Shown: positions 26,463 to 35,962 of the stretch, piece by piece
Layout: every line of letters begins with the position of its first letter
Numbering within the stretch: the stretch's first letter is position 1
Origin: Sphingomonas turrisvirgatae
Lineage (GTDB): Bacteria; Pseudomonadota; Alphaproteobacteria; Sphingomonadales; Sphingomonadaceae
Assembly: GCF_001721295.1 (NCBI RefSeq)
Contig: NZ_MDDS01000023.1
Span: 1-49,861, forward strand
Direction of reading: 5' to 3'
Length of the DNA stretch: 49,861 nucleotides
The notes under the pieces: model-generated
The model's database searches: none
What the model saw: the letters and a program-made list of their open reading frames with translations, nothing else
Told to the model about the DNA's origin: nothing
Translations under genes and position numbers: made by a program

Positions 26463-28189
26463 CAGTTCAGCTCCTGAACCGCCTCTACCCCCATGATGGC
26501 GAGGCCATTGCGGATAACCTGCCCGATCGCGTCGGCCAGGAAAAGTCGCGCGCACGTCATCGGTACATCGTCGGGCAGCAGGAAGCGGCGCGACGGATCG
26601 TCATTGCCCATGTTCCACAACGCGTGAAACTCAGCCGCCAAGTCATAGAGATAAAAGGCGATTCGATGCGGCTCGCGCGCTGCCGCCGCCCCTTCGACCG
26701 TGCGGGGATATTGCGCTGCGAGCTTCACCAGCGCGAGCTCGCGTGTATCGAGACGGGACAAATCCGCTGCATCGCACAAAATTTCTGCCTCGGCCGCGCG
26801 GCGGTGAAGCGAAGCGATGCGGGCGTGGGCATATTGGACGTAGAAGACCGGGTTGTCCTTCGACGCTTCGACCACCTTGGCGAAGTCGAAGTCCATCTGG
26901 GCATCGGCCTTTCGCGTCAGCATGGTGAAGCGCACGACGTCCTTGCCGACTTCATTCACCACATCAGCAAGCGTGACGAAGTTACCGGAACGCTTGGACA
27001 TTTTGACCGGCTCGCCCGCACGCAGCAGCCGCACCATCTGGACCAGCTTAACGTCGAAACGTGTCTTGCCGCCGGTCAGCGCGGCGACGGCGGCGGTGAT
27101 CCGCTTCACCGTCCCGGCATGGTCCGCGCCCCAGATGTCGATCAGCTGGTCGGCGGCCCCCGCCTTCTGGAAGTGATAGGCCATGTCCGCGCCGAAATAG
27201 GTCCAGGCGCCGTTCGACTTCTTGATCGGGCGGTCCTGATCGTCGCCGAACTCCGTCGAACGGAACAGCGGCAGCTCGACCGGCTCCCAGTCTTCGGGCG
27301 TCTCGCCCTTCGGGGCCTCGAGCACGCCATCATAGACGAGATCATGCTCGCGCAGCCACGCTTCGGCCTGTTCGGGCTTGCCAGCGGCCTGCAGCTCGGC
27401 CTCAGACGAGAACAGGTCGTGATGGATGCCAAGCAGGGCCAGGTCCTGCTTGATCATGACCAGCATGTCAGCAACCGCCGCCTTGCGGAACAGCGCGAGC
27501 CACTCGCCCTCAGGCGCGTCAGCGTATTTATCGCCATGTTCGGCAGCGAGCCGCTCACCCACCGGCTTCAGATAGTCGCCGGGGTAGAGGCCCTCCGGAA
27601 TTTCGCCGACCTGATGGCCAAGCGCTTCGCGGTAGCGCAGATGCGCCGAGCGAGCGAGCACATCGACCTGCCCGCCCGCATCGTTCACATAATATTCGCG
27701 CACGACCTTGTGCCCGATCGCTTCGAGCAGGCTGGCAAGCGCGTCGCCGACCACTGCGCCGCGGCAATGGCCCATATGCATCGGACCAGTCGGATTGGCC
27801 GACACATATTCGACATTGACGGTGACGCCCGCACCGCTGTCGCTGCGGCCATAACGGTCGGCGGCATCGTTGATCGCGGCAAGCTCGTCGCGCCAGGTAT
27901 CGTCGGTCAGCGTCAGGTTGATAAAGCCCGGCCCGGCGACCGAGACGGCGGCGACTTCGGAGAGCTTGTGCAACTCGGCCGCGATCTTCTCCGCCAGCGC
28001 GCGCGGATTGGTGCCGGCGGGCTTGGCCAGCACCATCGCAGCGTTCGTGGCCAGGTCGCCATGGCTGGTGTCGCGCGGTGGCTCGACCGTGACGGCGCGT
28101 CGCTCCAACCCCGCCGGCAGATCACCCGACGCGACCAGCGCGTCGAGAGCGGCATTCAGATGGGCAGCGAAACGGGTATAGAGGGTCAT
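26462..28189 (-). CDS. argS: Arginyl-tRNA synthetase
   Basis: A 575-residue class I aminoacyl-tRNA synthetase. The HIGH-equivalent signature [19 protein letters not shown] (about 130-148) is intact, as are the ArgRS N-terminal tRNA-binding domain (about 1-100) and the [16 protein letters not shown] segment (about 394-409), where KMSKS has become KMSKR. Many ArgRS proteins have altered or absent KMSKS, so this is a usual alphaproteobacterial form. The C-terminal anticodon-binding domain ends VQELN. It heads the SPOR-nagZ-scp-tat run and is coupled to the SPOR gene. Confidence 0.96.
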   Translation of the reverse strand: MTLYTRFAAHLNAALDALVASGDLPAGLERRAVTVEPPRDTSHGDLATNAAMVLAKPAGTNPRALAEKIAAELHKLSEVAAVSVAGPGFINLTLTDDTWRDELAAINDAADRYGRSDSGAGVTVNVEYVSANPTGPMHMGHCRGAVVGDALASLLEAIGHKVVREYYVNDAGGQVDVLARSAHLRYREALGHQVGEIPEGLYPGDYLKPVGERLAAEHGDKYADAPEGEWLALFRKAAVADMLVMIKQDLALLGIHHDLFSSEAELQAAGKPEQAEAWLREHDLVYDGVLEAPKGETPEDWEPVELPLFRSTEFGDDQDRPIKKSNGAWTYFGADMAYHFQKAGAADQLIDIWGADHAGTVKRITAAVAALTGGKTRFDVKLVQMVRLLRAGEPVKMSKRSGNFVTLADVVNEVGKDVVRFTMLTRKADAQMDFDFAKVVEASKDNPVFYVQYAHARIASLHRRAAEAEILCDAADLSRLDTRELALVKLAAQYPRTVEGAAAAREPHRIAFYLYDLAAEFHALWNMGNDDPSRRFLLPDDVPMTCARLFLADAIGQVIRNGLAIMGVEAVQELN

Positions 28190-28239
28190 CGGACAGTCCG
28201 TGGTTGAGCCTAGCGCGCGCCTCTAGCGCAACGCAGCCG

Positions 28240-29151
28240 TCACGTCACGCGACGCCGGGCCGCGATCGTTCCGTGCAGCGCGAAGATGGCGAGGCCGGTC
28301 CAGATCAGCCCGAAGCAGATCGCGTGGGCGGTCGTCATGTGCTCGCCGAAAAAGCCGATCGCCAGCAAGAACTGAACCGTCGGCGCGATATATTGCAGCA
28401 GGCCGAGCGTCGAATAAGGCAAACGTCGCGCGGCAGCGGCGAACAGCAGCAGCGGCGTGGCGGTGATGACGCCCGACAGCACGAGCGCGGCGGTCCATTG
28501 CGGCGTCTGCCCGAAGCCGAGCGGCGCGTGAGCGGACAGCCACGCGAGGTAAGCGACCGCGAACGGCGCAAGCAGCGCGGTCTCGATGGTCAGTCCTTCG
28601 AGCGATTCCACCGGCGCAACCTTGCGCACGAAGCCGTAGAACCCGAACGACAGGGCCAGCGTCAGGCTGATCCAGATGCCCTGCCCGGCGCCGATCGCCA
28701 ACACCGCGACCCCGATGGCGGCAAAGACGATGGCGACCAGCTGCGCGAAGCCCGGCCGCTCGCCCAGCAGCACCATGCCGATCAGCACGTTGACCAGCGG
28801 GTTGAGGAAATAGCCCAGGCTGGATTCCAGCACATGGCCGTGATGGATCGCCCAGATATAGACTAGCCAGTTGATCGAGATAAGCGCCGCGCTGACCACC
28901 AGCAGACCGATTGCGCGCGGATTGCGGAGCGCCGCCACAAGCTTGCCCCCGCGCCGCAACGCCAGCGTCAGGATGACGAGCAAGGCGACCGACCATAGCA
29001 CGCGCATCCCGACCACTTCGCCGGCATTTACGCCCTGCAGCAACCAGAAATAGAGCGGCAGCAACCCCCACAGGCCATAGGCGCCCAGCCCCTGGAGGAT
29101 ACCGGTGCGGTCGAGCCGGTCCGGCGCGGCGGGGGGATCGGAACGGGCCAT
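28240..29151 (-). CDS. rarD: EamA/RarD-type transporter
   Basis: A 303-residue integral membrane protein with about ten helices. RTGILQGLGAYGLWGLLPLY (about 14-33) and INWLVYIWAIHHGHVLESSL followed by GYFLNPLVNVLIG (about 85-117) are RarD hallmarks within the drug/metabolite transporter superfamily. The substrate is unknown; the RarD name comes from a chloramphenicol-sensitivity annotation. The ATG at 29151 was chosen; longer in-frame starts add unlike residues. It lies 50 bp downstream of the argS start, divergent in function but on the same strand. Confidence 0.9.
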   Translation of the reverse strand: MARSDPPAAPDRLDRTGILQGLGAYGLWGLLPLYFWLLQGVNAGEVVGMRVLWSVALLVILTLALRRGGKLVAALRNPRAIGLLVVSAALISINWLVYIWAIHHGHVLESSLGYFLNPLVNVLIGMVLLGERPGFAQLVAIVFAAIGVAVLAIGAGQGIWISLTLALSFGFYGFVRKVAPVESLEGLTIETALLAPFAVAYLAWLSAHAPLGFGQTPQWTAALVLSGVITATPLLLFAAAARRLPYSTLGLLQYIAPTVQFLLAIGFFGEHMTTAHAICFGLIWTGLAIFALHGTIAARRRVT

Positions 29152-29233
29152 GCCGGGGCAGATGGGCGCGATGCTGCGCCGCGGCAAGACAGGGTCGCTA
29201 TGCCGCAGCGAAGCGCAACTGTATCAGATGCGA

Positions 29234-30640
29234 CTAGTCGCCCGTCAGGATGCGGTCGACCAGCTGCTTGACCGTGGGCACGAAGCCATTGGAATAGAAC
29301 GGGTCGCGCTTGAAGTTATAGGCCGCATGACCCGCGAACATCAGGTTCCGGTCGGTGTCGCCGCCATGGGCGATGTCCTGCAGCGTCTTCTGGATGCAGA
29401 AGCTGCGCGGATCAGCCAGGCGCCCGGTCGAGTTGGTTTCGGTGTCCGCCCAGGACGAGAAGCTGCACTGGCTGAGGCAGCCCATGCAATCGGCCTGGTC
29501 CTTGCGAATCACCTGCTTTTCGACCGGATCGACGAAGATCAGCGTGTTGTCCGGTGTCTTTAGCGCGTCGGTAAAGCCCAGGCCCACCCATTCGCGCGCG
29601 CGTAACAGGTCGTTGCGCGTGACCCAGAAGTTCTTGCCCTTGACCCCGGCATCGAGCTGGAAGGTGTGATCGCCGGCCGCTTCGGTCGAATAGGCGATCT
29701 GGCGTTCCGAGCGCGCTTCGAGGTTACGCAGGAACGGGTTGCGCACGGCGGATGAATAGAAGCCGGTGGGCGAGAAGCGATGAAGCAGCACGTCGCCCTC
29801 CTCGATCTCCATCAGCTTGGCCTTCCAGCCATCCGGAATCGGGCTTTCCTGAGTCAGCAAAGGCCGCGTGCCGAACTGAAAGACGATGCTGCCGAGTTCG
29901 GGATTGTCGATCCAGTCGTTCCAGTCGCGCAGGTACCAGACGCCGCCCGCCATCACGATCGGCACATCGTCGCTGATGCCGCCCTCGCGCATTACCTCGC
30001 GTAGCTCCTTCACGCGCGGATACGGGTCCTGCGGCGCGCGCGGATCTTCGGCGTTGGACAGGCCATTATGCCCGCCGGCGAGCCAGGGATCTTCATAGAC
30101 CACCGCCGCCAGCCACTCACTCGCCTTGGAATAGGCGCGCTTCCACAACGCGCGAAACGCGCGGCCGGAACTGACGATGGGAAGATAGTTGACGCCATAG
30201 GAGGCGGCGATTTCGCTGAGCTTATAGGGCATGCCCGCGCCGCAGGTGACGCCCGCGACCATGCCGCGCGTCCGCTCGAGCACGCCGTGCAGCACGCGCT
30301 GCGCGCCGCCCATTTCCCACAGCACGTTGATGTTGATTGCGCCCTTGCCGCCGGCGATCTCGAACGCGCGCTTCACCTGTTCGACCGCGCCGTCGATGGC
30401 ATAGGCGATCAGTTCTTCATGCCGCTCGCGCCGGGTCAGCGCGCGATAGACCTGGGGGATGATCTTGCCCTCGGCGTCATAGCTGTCGGCATTGACCGCG
30501 CTGACCGTGCCGATGCCGCCCGCCGCCGCCCATGCGCCTGCCGACGCGTGATTGGTCGCTGCGACACCCTTGCCGCCCTCCACGATCGGCCACACTTCCC
30601 GGCCGTTGTAGACGATCGGCTTCAGACCCTTGAACAACAT
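29234..30640 (-). CDS. NAD(P)H-dependent flavin oxidoreductase, nitronate monooxygenase family, with Cys-rich C-terminus
   Basis: A 468-residue protein. The 2-nitropropane dioxygenase-type FMN barrel covers about 15-330, with GVTCGAGMPYKLSEIA (about 130-145), LPIVSSGRAFRALW and PIVMAGGVWYL (about 228-237). The C-terminal part contains Cys385, Cys388 and Cys392 (DCMGCLSQCS) plus Cys415, a pattern that could bind a metal or cluster; I do not know it from classical nitronate monooxygenases. The length exceeds the about 320-350 residues of the standard enzyme. ATG 30640 has a perfect GGAGG nearby. Substrate unknown. Confidence 0.85.
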   Translation of the reverse strand: MLFKGLKPIVYNGREVWPIVEGGKGVAATNHASAGAWAAAGGIGTVSAVNADSYDAEGKIIPQVYRALTRRERHEELIAYAIDGAVEQVKRAFEIAGGKGAININVLWEMGGAQRVLHGVLERTRGMVAGVTCGAGMPYKLSEIAASYGVNYLPIVSSGRAFRALWKRAYSKASEWLAAVVYEDPWLAGGHNGLSNAEDPRAPQDPYPRVKELREVMREGGISDDVPIVMAGGVWYLRDWNDWIDNPELGSIVFQFGTRPLLTQESPIPDGWKAKLMEIEEGDVLLHRFSPTGFYSSAVRNPFLRNLEARSERQIAYSTEAAGDHTFQLDAGVKGKNFWVTRNDLLRAREWVGLGFTDALKTPDNTLIFVDPVEKQVIRKDQADCMGCLSQCSFSSWADTETNSTGRLADPRSFCIQKTLQDIAHGGDTDRNLMFAGHAAYNFKRDPFYSNGFVPTVKQLVDRILTGD

Positions 30641-30698
30641 ATCCTCCGAAAAAAATCCGGCGACGTTTAGCGGCGTCGGCGCGACTAAGCGAGTGGAT

Positions 30699-31835
30699 TC
30701 AGCCCAATATCCCCGGGCGGTCCGCCACATCGGCATACAGCCGGGCATAGCTCGCGATCATCGCCGCTTCGTCGAACAACGCACGGGCGCGCGCCTGGTT
30801 CGCCTTGCCCACATGGCGGCGGGCATCGGGATAGCCGGCCAGCCGCTCGATCTGGTCGCGCAGGTGCACGGGGTTGCGGTCGGGCGCGATGAAGCTTTCA
30901 TTCTCGGGCGCGATCATGCGCCGCACGTCGCCCACGGGAACCGACGCGATCGGCAGGCCCGCCGCCATTGCCTCCATCACCGCAATCGGCTGCTGCTCGC
31001 TCTTCGAGGATAGCGCGAAGATGTCGAACAAGCCCATGTAGCGGTGCGGATCGGGCGCGAAGCCGGGCAGCAGGACCGTCTTCTCCATCCCCATATTCTC
31101 GGCCGCGTCCAGGATCGCCTGCCGCTCCGGCCCCTCGCCCACGATCACCAGTTGCGCCTTCGTCTTGAGGCCGCCGACCGCCGCGACCAGCATCGGCAGG
31201 TCCTTGACCTCGCGCAGCCCGGCCAGCGTGCCCACCACGACATGGCCGGGCAAATGGCTGAATCCCGGTAGCGCGCGGGGATCGGGCTTCTTGCCGTAGC
31301 GCGCGGTGTCGATGCCGTTCGAGATGCGATGCACCTTGCCCGCCGGCTGCTTCCAGATGCGTTGCGCAATGGCTTCCAGCACATGGCTCGGCACGACCAG
31401 CGCGTCGGCAGCGCCGAGCGCGATGCGGCGATACATGTTGCGCACGGGGTTCAGGCGGACCGCTTCATCGGCGTTGAACCCGTCCTCGTGATGGATCACC
31501 GGCGGCATGTTCTTGGCAAACACGCGGCGCGCCATCACACCGTCGATCGCACCCCAGTTATAAGTGAGCACAAGGTCGAAGCGCGCCATGAACTTGGCGA
31601 TCGCCTCGTATCGCGCGACCGATGGCTTGCCGGTCAGCGGCGGCGGGTTCTGCGCGATCTCGTAGCGCACGCCGGGCGCAATCGCGTCGCGGGCGGACAG
31701 CGCATCGGGAACGCCGGACACGATCATGTGCCGCGCGCGGTCGCCGAACGCGTTCATCAACCGGACGGCGCGCGCTTCCTTCCCGCCCAGGTCGAAGCTG
31801 GAATGGAGATGAAGGATGTTGAGGGGCTTTGACAT
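30699..31835 (-). CDS. GT4-type glycosyltransferase
   Basis: A 378-residue GT-B enzyme. ILHLHSSFDLGGKEARAVRL (about 7-26) is the GT4 opening with the GGxE-like loop, the C-terminal UDP-sugar region begins at GTLAGLREVKDLPMLV (about 200-215), and the conserved SSKSEQQPIAVMEAMAAGLP (about 290-309) gives the E-x7-E donor-site motif. It probably extends an exopolysaccharide or lipid-linked glycan at the cytoplasmic face. It stands alone among unrelated genes, without a polysaccharide cluster. It is followed by the flavoprotein gene after 58 bp. Confidence 0.9.
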   Translation of the reverse strand: MSKPLNILHLHSSFDLGGKEARAVRLMNAFGDRARHMIVSGVPDALSARDAIAPGVRYEIAQNPPPLTGKPSVARYEAIAKFMARFDLVLTYNWGAIDGVMARRVFAKNMPPVIHHEDGFNADEAVRLNPVRNMYRRIALGAADALVVPSHVLEAIAQRIWKQPAGKVHRISNGIDTARYGKKPDPRALPGFSHLPGHVVVGTLAGLREVKDLPMLVAAVGGLKTKAQLVIVGEGPERQAILDAAENMGMEKTVLLPGFAPDPHRYMGLFDIFALSSKSEQQPIAVMEAMAAGLPIASVPVGDVRRMIAPENESFIAPDRNPVHLRDQIERLAGYPDARRHVGKANQARARALFDEAAMIASYARLYADVADRPGILG

Positions 31836-31896
31836 CGCAGCAGGTTGATTAGCGGCGGGTTCGCCGAAAGCAATTCCCCGCCCGCAGGTGGCGGGT

Positions 31897-32769
31897 TCAG
31901 ATCCGCGCCAGCAACCGGTCGATCGCCGCCGCCGCTTCCGGCTCGCTCAGCGTCGGCGCGTGGCCGGTCGCCTGCACCGTCACCAGGTCGCTGTCAGCCG
32001 CGCGCTCGCGCATCTTCGTCGCGGTCGCAGCCGACAGGATATCCGATCGCTCGCCGCGCACGATCAGCAGCGGCTTGTCCTTCAGCGCGTCGAACGCGCG
32101 CCACATGTCGGGACCAGCCTCGTTGCCAGGCACGCGAAACGGCTCGGCGATCTTCATATCATAGTCGAGCACGATGCGGCCCGCGCTGTTCAGGCGATAG
32201 AGCCGCTTGGCCATGTCCAGCCATTGCTCGATGCCGTAATCGGGATAGACGTCGGCATTGCTCTCGGCCACCGCGCGGGCGGCATGCATCCAGGTGGGGT
32301 GCCAGTTCGCCTTGCCGACATAGGTGCGGATACGGCCGAGGCCCGCGGCCTCGATCTCCGGCCCCACGTCGTTCAGCACGGCGGCGGCGATTCGCTCGGG
32401 GTGGGTCGAAGCCATCAGCATCGTCAGGATGCCGCCGAGCGAGGTGCCCACCGCGACGAACCGCGCCAGCTCGAGCTCGCCGATCAGCGCCTCCAGATCC
32501 TGAAGGTAGGTCAGCGGCGCATAGCTCATCGGGTCCTTGGCATAGGCGCTTTCGCCCCGCCCGCGCAGTTCGACCGCGATGACGCGCCGGCTTCCCGCCA
32601 GCCGCCTTGCCAGCGCCTCATAGTCGCGCGCGTTGCGAGTCAGCCCGGGGATGCACAGCAGCGGCGGCCGGCCCGCGTCTCCGGGATAGTCGCGGTAATG
32701 CAGCCGCAATCCATCGGGCGACCACCAATAGCCATCGCTGTAATTGGGCAGGTTGCGCGCGGTCGCCAT
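31897..32769 (-). CDS. Alpha/beta hydrolase
   Basis: A 290-residue alpha/beta-fold hydrolase. LHYRDYPG and LCIPGLTRNARDYEALA (about 38-55, oxyanion region), GTSLGG (about 106-111, nucleophile Ser) and ATGHAPTLSEPEA (about 267-279, catalytic His) are visible. Esterase or C-C bond hydrolase activities are possible; the substrate is unknown. The ATG at 32769 was chosen because upstream in-frame codons lie inside the divergent selO leader. Only 18 bp separate the two divergent start codons. Confidence 0.9.
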   Translation of the reverse strand: MATARNLPNYSDGYWWSPDGLRLHYRDYPGDAGRPPLLCIPGLTRNARDYEALARRLAGSRRVIAVELRGRGESAYAKDPMSYAPLTYLQDLEALIGELELARFVAVGTSLGGILTMLMASTHPERIAAAVLNDVGPEIEAAGLGRIRTYVGKANWHPTWMHAARAVAESNADVYPDYGIEQWLDMAKRLYRLNSAGRIVLDYDMKIAEPFRVPGNEAGPDMWRAFDALKDKPLLIVRGERSDILSAATATKMRERAADSDLVTVQATGHAPTLSEPEAAAAIDRLLARI

Positions 32770-32787
32770 CGCTCCCCATATCGCCGC

Positions 32788-34185
32788 ATGGCCGATTTCC
32801 CGCAAGCACCCTCCTACCATCCCGATCCGGCGCTGTTGAAGCTGGGTGAACCGTTCTACAATCCGGTCCATGCCGCCGACTTTCCGCAAACCATCCTGCG
32901 CTTCCGCAACGACCGCGCGGCGGTAGAGGTCGGGCTGGACGGTCTGAGCGACGAAGCCTGGGCGCGGCATTTCGGCAGATTCGAGCCGCTGCCCGGCAAC
33001 CTGCCGCAGCCGCTGGCGATGCGCTATCACGGCCACCAGTTCCGCGTGTACAATCCCGAGCTTGGCGACGGACGCGGCTTTTCGTTCGCGCAGATGCGGC
33101 GCGCGGACGGCGCGCTGCTGGAACTGGCCACCAAGGGATCGGGCCAGACGCCGTGGAGCCGGTTCGGCGACGGGCGGCTAACGCTCAAAGGCGGCGTGCG
33201 CGAGGTGCTGGCAAGCGAGATGCTCGAGGCGCTGGGTGTCGCCACCTCGCGCAGCTTCTCGCTGATCGAAACCGGCGAAGCGCTGGAACGCAACGACGAA
33301 CCCTCTCCCACCCGCTCGGCGGTGCTGGTGCGGATGAGCCTGGGCCATATCCGCATCGGCACCTTCCAGCGGCTGGCCTATCATGGCGATACCGATGCGC
33401 TTGAGCGGCTGGTCGATTACTGTCTGCGCGAAATGTACGGGGTTGAGCCCGAGGCCGATCCGGTCGCGCAGTTCTTCGATCTGGTGGTCGGGCGCACAGC
33501 GACGCTCGCCGCGCAATATATGGCCGCGGGCTTCGTCCATGGCGTGCTGAACACCGACAATATCAACGTCATGGGCGAAAGCTTCGACTACGGCCCCTGG
33601 CGGTTCGCGCCGACCTGGGAGCCGGGTTTTACCGCGGCCTATTTCGATCATGCCGGCCTCTACGCGCTCGCGCGTCAGCCCGAAGCGATCATGTGGAACG
33701 TCGCGCAACTGGCCGTGTCGCTGCGTCGGATCAGCGAGGCGCCGCCATTGATCGAGCGGCTGGAAACGTTCGAGGATCGCTTTCGCCGGGCCTGCGGCGC
33801 GCCGCTCGAGCGGCGGCTGGGGCTGCAGGGTGGAGACCCGGAACGCGGCTGGCGGCTGCGGACCGCGATCGACGAGGCGCTGGTCGCAACGCAGGCGCCG
33901 ATCGACCGCTTCTTCCACGACGCACGCGGCGCGGCGCTGCCAAACGATTATGGCCAGGAATGGGACGCCGTGCGCGCCGTCCTGGGCGAATATACGCCGC
34001 GACCCGACGCTCGCGCGCACCCTCATTTCGCGCAGGGCGAACCCTGTTCGATGCTGATCGACGAGGTCGAGGCGATCTGGTCGGCGATCGATCGTGACGA
34101 CGATTGGGGGCCGTTCAACGCCAAGGTGGCGTCAATCCGTCAATGCGGTCAGGCACTTGACGCGCGTGGCGCTGGAAACGCGTAA
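32788..34185 (+). CDS. selO: Protein adenylyltransferase SelO (YdiU/UPF0061)
   Basis: A 465-residue pseudokinase-fold enzyme that transfers AMP to Ser/Thr/Tyr of proteins and is linked to redox stress. LATKGSGQTPWSRFGDGRLT and LKGGVREVLASEMLEALGV (about 112-150), MRYHGHQFRVYNPELGDGRG (about 74-93) and GVLNTDNINVMGESFDYGPW (about 252-271, metal-binding Asn/Asp) are diagnostic. The length fits bacterial SelO; no C-terminal selenocysteine/CxxC-like end is seen, so redox control through such a tail is not expected. It is divergent from the hydrolase gene (18 bp) and is followed after 64 bp by the aldehyde dehydrogenase. Confidence 0.95.
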   Translation: MADFPQAPSYHPDPALLKLGEPFYNPVHAADFPQTILRFRNDRAAVEVGLDGLSDEAWARHFGRFEPLPGNLPQPLAMRYHGHQFRVYNPELGDGRGFSFAQMRRADGALLELATKGSGQTPWSRFGDGRLTLKGGVREVLASEMLEALGVATSRSFSLIETGEALERNDEPSPTRSAVLVRMSLGHIRIGTFQRLAYHGDTDALERLVDYCLREMYGVEPEADPVAQFFDLVVGRTATLAAQYMAAGFVHGVLNTDNINVMGESFDYGPWRFAPTWEPGFTAAYFDHAGLYALARQPEAIMWNVAQLAVSLRRISEAPPLIERLETFEDRFRRACGAPLERRLGLQGGDPERGWRLRTAIDEALVATQAPIDRFFHDARGAALPNDYGQEWDAVRAVLGEYTPRPDARAHPHFAQGEPCSMLIDEVEAIWSAIDRDDDWGPFNAKVASIRQCGQALDARGAGNA

Positions 34186-34249
34186 TATTATGGTGCTAGA
34201 GCAACGAGGTCACGGCGGGGGCCGTCAACGAAAGTCATAAGAAGAACGC

Positions 34250-35665
34250 ATGCCCGGATCGGAAATCATATCGACCGAGCCCGCAACCGGCGCGGTGCTG
34301 TGGCGCCAGCGGATCGGGGATGTCGACGCCGAAGTCGCCAAGGCGCAGGCGAGTTGGGCCGACTGGGCTGCTCGTCCCTTCGCCTACCGGGTCGAGGCGC
34401 TGCGCCGATTCGCCAATGTCGTGCGGCAGAAATCCGACGCCTTCACCGACCTGATCGCGCGCGAAACCGGCAAGCCCATCTGGGAAGCACGGTCCGAGGT
34501 CGAGACCGTGATCGCAAAGGTCGACATCTCCGTCACCGCCTTCTCCGAACGCACCGGACAGCGGCGGATCGACGCGCCGATGAACTCACGCCTCGCGCTG
34601 CGGCACAAGCCGCATGGCGTGCTGGCGGTGCTGGGCCCGTACAACTTCCCCGCGCACCTGCCCAACGGCCATATCGTCCCGGCGCTGCTCGCCGGCAACG
34701 CGGTGGTGTTCAAGCCGTCGGAAAAGACGCCGGCAACGGGCGCGTTCCTGGTCGAATGCTATCACGCCGCCGGGATTCCGGAGGGTTGCGTGCGCCTGGT
34801 CGTGGGCGGGCCGGACGAGGGCAAGGCGCTGGCCGGCCATGACGGGATCGACGGGCTGTTGTTCACCGGATCGGCCCGGACCGGCCTTGCCCTGAACCGC
34901 GCCTTCGCTTCCAAGCCCGAGAAGATCCTGGCGCTGGAGATGGGCGGCAACAACCCGATCCTCGTCTGGTCGACACCCGACATCTATGCCGCCGCCGTGC
35001 TGGTCGTGCAGTCAGCCTTCACCAGCGCGGGCCAGCGCTGCACCGCCGCGCGGCGGCTGATCGTCGACCAGAACCTCTACGAACCGTTGCTGGCCGAACT
35101 CAACAAGCTGATCGGGCGGCTCATCATCGGCGAACCGCATGCCGATCCCGCGCCGTTCATGGGACCGGTGATCGACAACGACACCGCCGACCTGCTGACG
35201 GAAAGCTTCCTTGAGCTGTCGTTCCTGGGCGGTCGCCCGCTGCGTCACATGGAACGGCCGATCGACGGGCGCCCATTCGTCACCCCCGCGCTGATCGACA
35301 TGACGGACGCGCGCGAGCGCCCCGATGTCGAGCTGTTCGGCCCGATCCTTCAGGTGATCCGGACCAACACGTTCGAGGAAGCGATCGCCGAGGCGAACAA
35401 TACGCGTTACGGTCTGTCGGCCAGCCTGGTGAGCCAGGATCCCAAGCTGTACGATCAGTTCTGGGCCAATATCCGCGCCGGCATCGTCAACTGGAACCGG
35501 CCGACCAACGGCGCGAGTTCGGGCGCACCGTTCGGCGGCATCGGCTGGTCGGGCAACCACCGTCCCAGCGCCTTCTACGCCGCCGATTACTGCGCCTACC
35601 CCGTCGTCTCGAACGAGGCGGATCAGGCGCGCGCATCGATCGGCGTCGGCATTCGAGACGCTTAG
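34250..35665 (+). CDS. astD: Succinylglutamate semialdehyde dehydrogenase-like aldehyde dehydrogenase
   Basis: A 471-residue NAD(P)-dependent aldehyde dehydrogenase. LGPYNFPAHLPNGHIVPALL (about 127-146), FKPSEKTP, FTGSARTG, LEMGGNNPILVW (about 228-239, catalytic Glu) and SAFTSAGQRCTAARRL (about 253-268, catalytic Cys) match AstD of the arginine succinyltransferase pathway. The other ast genes are not in this window, so the pathway is not proved here. A partner role in another aldehyde pathway is possible. It starts MPGSEIISTEPATG. Confidence 0.9.
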   Translation: MPGSEIISTEPATGAVLWRQRIGDVDAEVAKAQASWADWAARPFAYRVEALRRFANVVRQKSDAFTDLIARETGKPIWEARSEVETVIAKVDISVTAFSERTGQRRIDAPMNSRLALRHKPHGVLAVLGPYNFPAHLPNGHIVPALLAGNAVVFKPSEKTPATGAFLVECYHAAGIPEGCVRLVVGGPDEGKALAGHDGIDGLLFTGSARTGLALNRAFASKPEKILALEMGGNNPILVWSTPDIYAAAVLVVQSAFTSAGQRCTAARRLIVDQNLYEPLLAELNKLIGRLIIGEPHADPAPFMGPVIDNDTADLLTESFLELSFLGGRPLRHMERPIDGRPFVTPALIDMTDARERPDVELFGPILQVIRTNTFEEAIAEANNTRYGLSASLVSQDPKLYDQFWANIRAGIVNWNRPTNGASSGAPFGGIGWSGNHRPSAFYAADYCAYPVVSNEADQARASIGVGIRDA

Positions 35666-35736
35666 GATATAATTTGCCGACTGCGACGAATGGCGGAACT
35701 CCGTCACATCGCGGGCATTTAGCGGCCGTGAAGACC

Positions 35737-35895
35737 ATGTCGCGTACCAAACCTCCATCCCGTGCCCACAAACTCGCTCAGGAAGCCAAGAACTGCCTCA
35801 CCATCGCGGTGGCGCAGAAGGACCCGGCGTTCGCCGGCGACCTGATCGACGAGGCGATCCGCCTGGCGGCGCGCGCGCGCGAACTGGCGGCATAG
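35737..35895 (+). CDS. 52-residue helical protein of unknown function
   Basis: From ATG 35737 the product is MSRTKPPSRAHKLAQEAKNC followed by LTIAVAQKDPAFAGDLIDEA and an Ala/Arg-rich end. It is basic at the N-terminus and amphipathic helical after residue 10; no membrane segment. A GTG nine bases upstream (35728) and an ATG-like start further left are alternatives. It sits alone between astD and cobA, reading plus. Composition and the regular helix make it look coding, but I recognise no family. Confidence 0.6.
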   Translation: MSRTKPPSRAHKLAQEAKNCLTIAVAQKDPAFAGDLIDEAIRLAARARELAA

Positions 35896-35962
35896 TTTCG
35901 CTAAGCGGTTCCAAAGCAAGCATCGGTTGCCGCAACCCCGCCCGGGGACCATCTGAACTGGC

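Noticed and set aside
25143..26477. Long plus-strand open frame opposite nagZ and the SPOR gene
   Set aside because: It is antisense to well-supported genes, its residues are Arg/His/Asp-rich without domains, and it arises from high GC.
26624..28207. Long open frame opposite argS
   Set aside because: ArgRS has complete motifs on the other strand; this frame has none.
30641..30698. Terminator before the flavoprotein gene (T-run near 30650)
   Set aside because: A seven-T run exists on the minus strand, but the preceding inverted repeat has only five pairs and the run merges with the ribosome site.
35896..35962. Riboswitch before the cobA-cysH operon
   Set aside because: The gap is only 67 bases and shows no conserved riboswitch core or strong paired stems.
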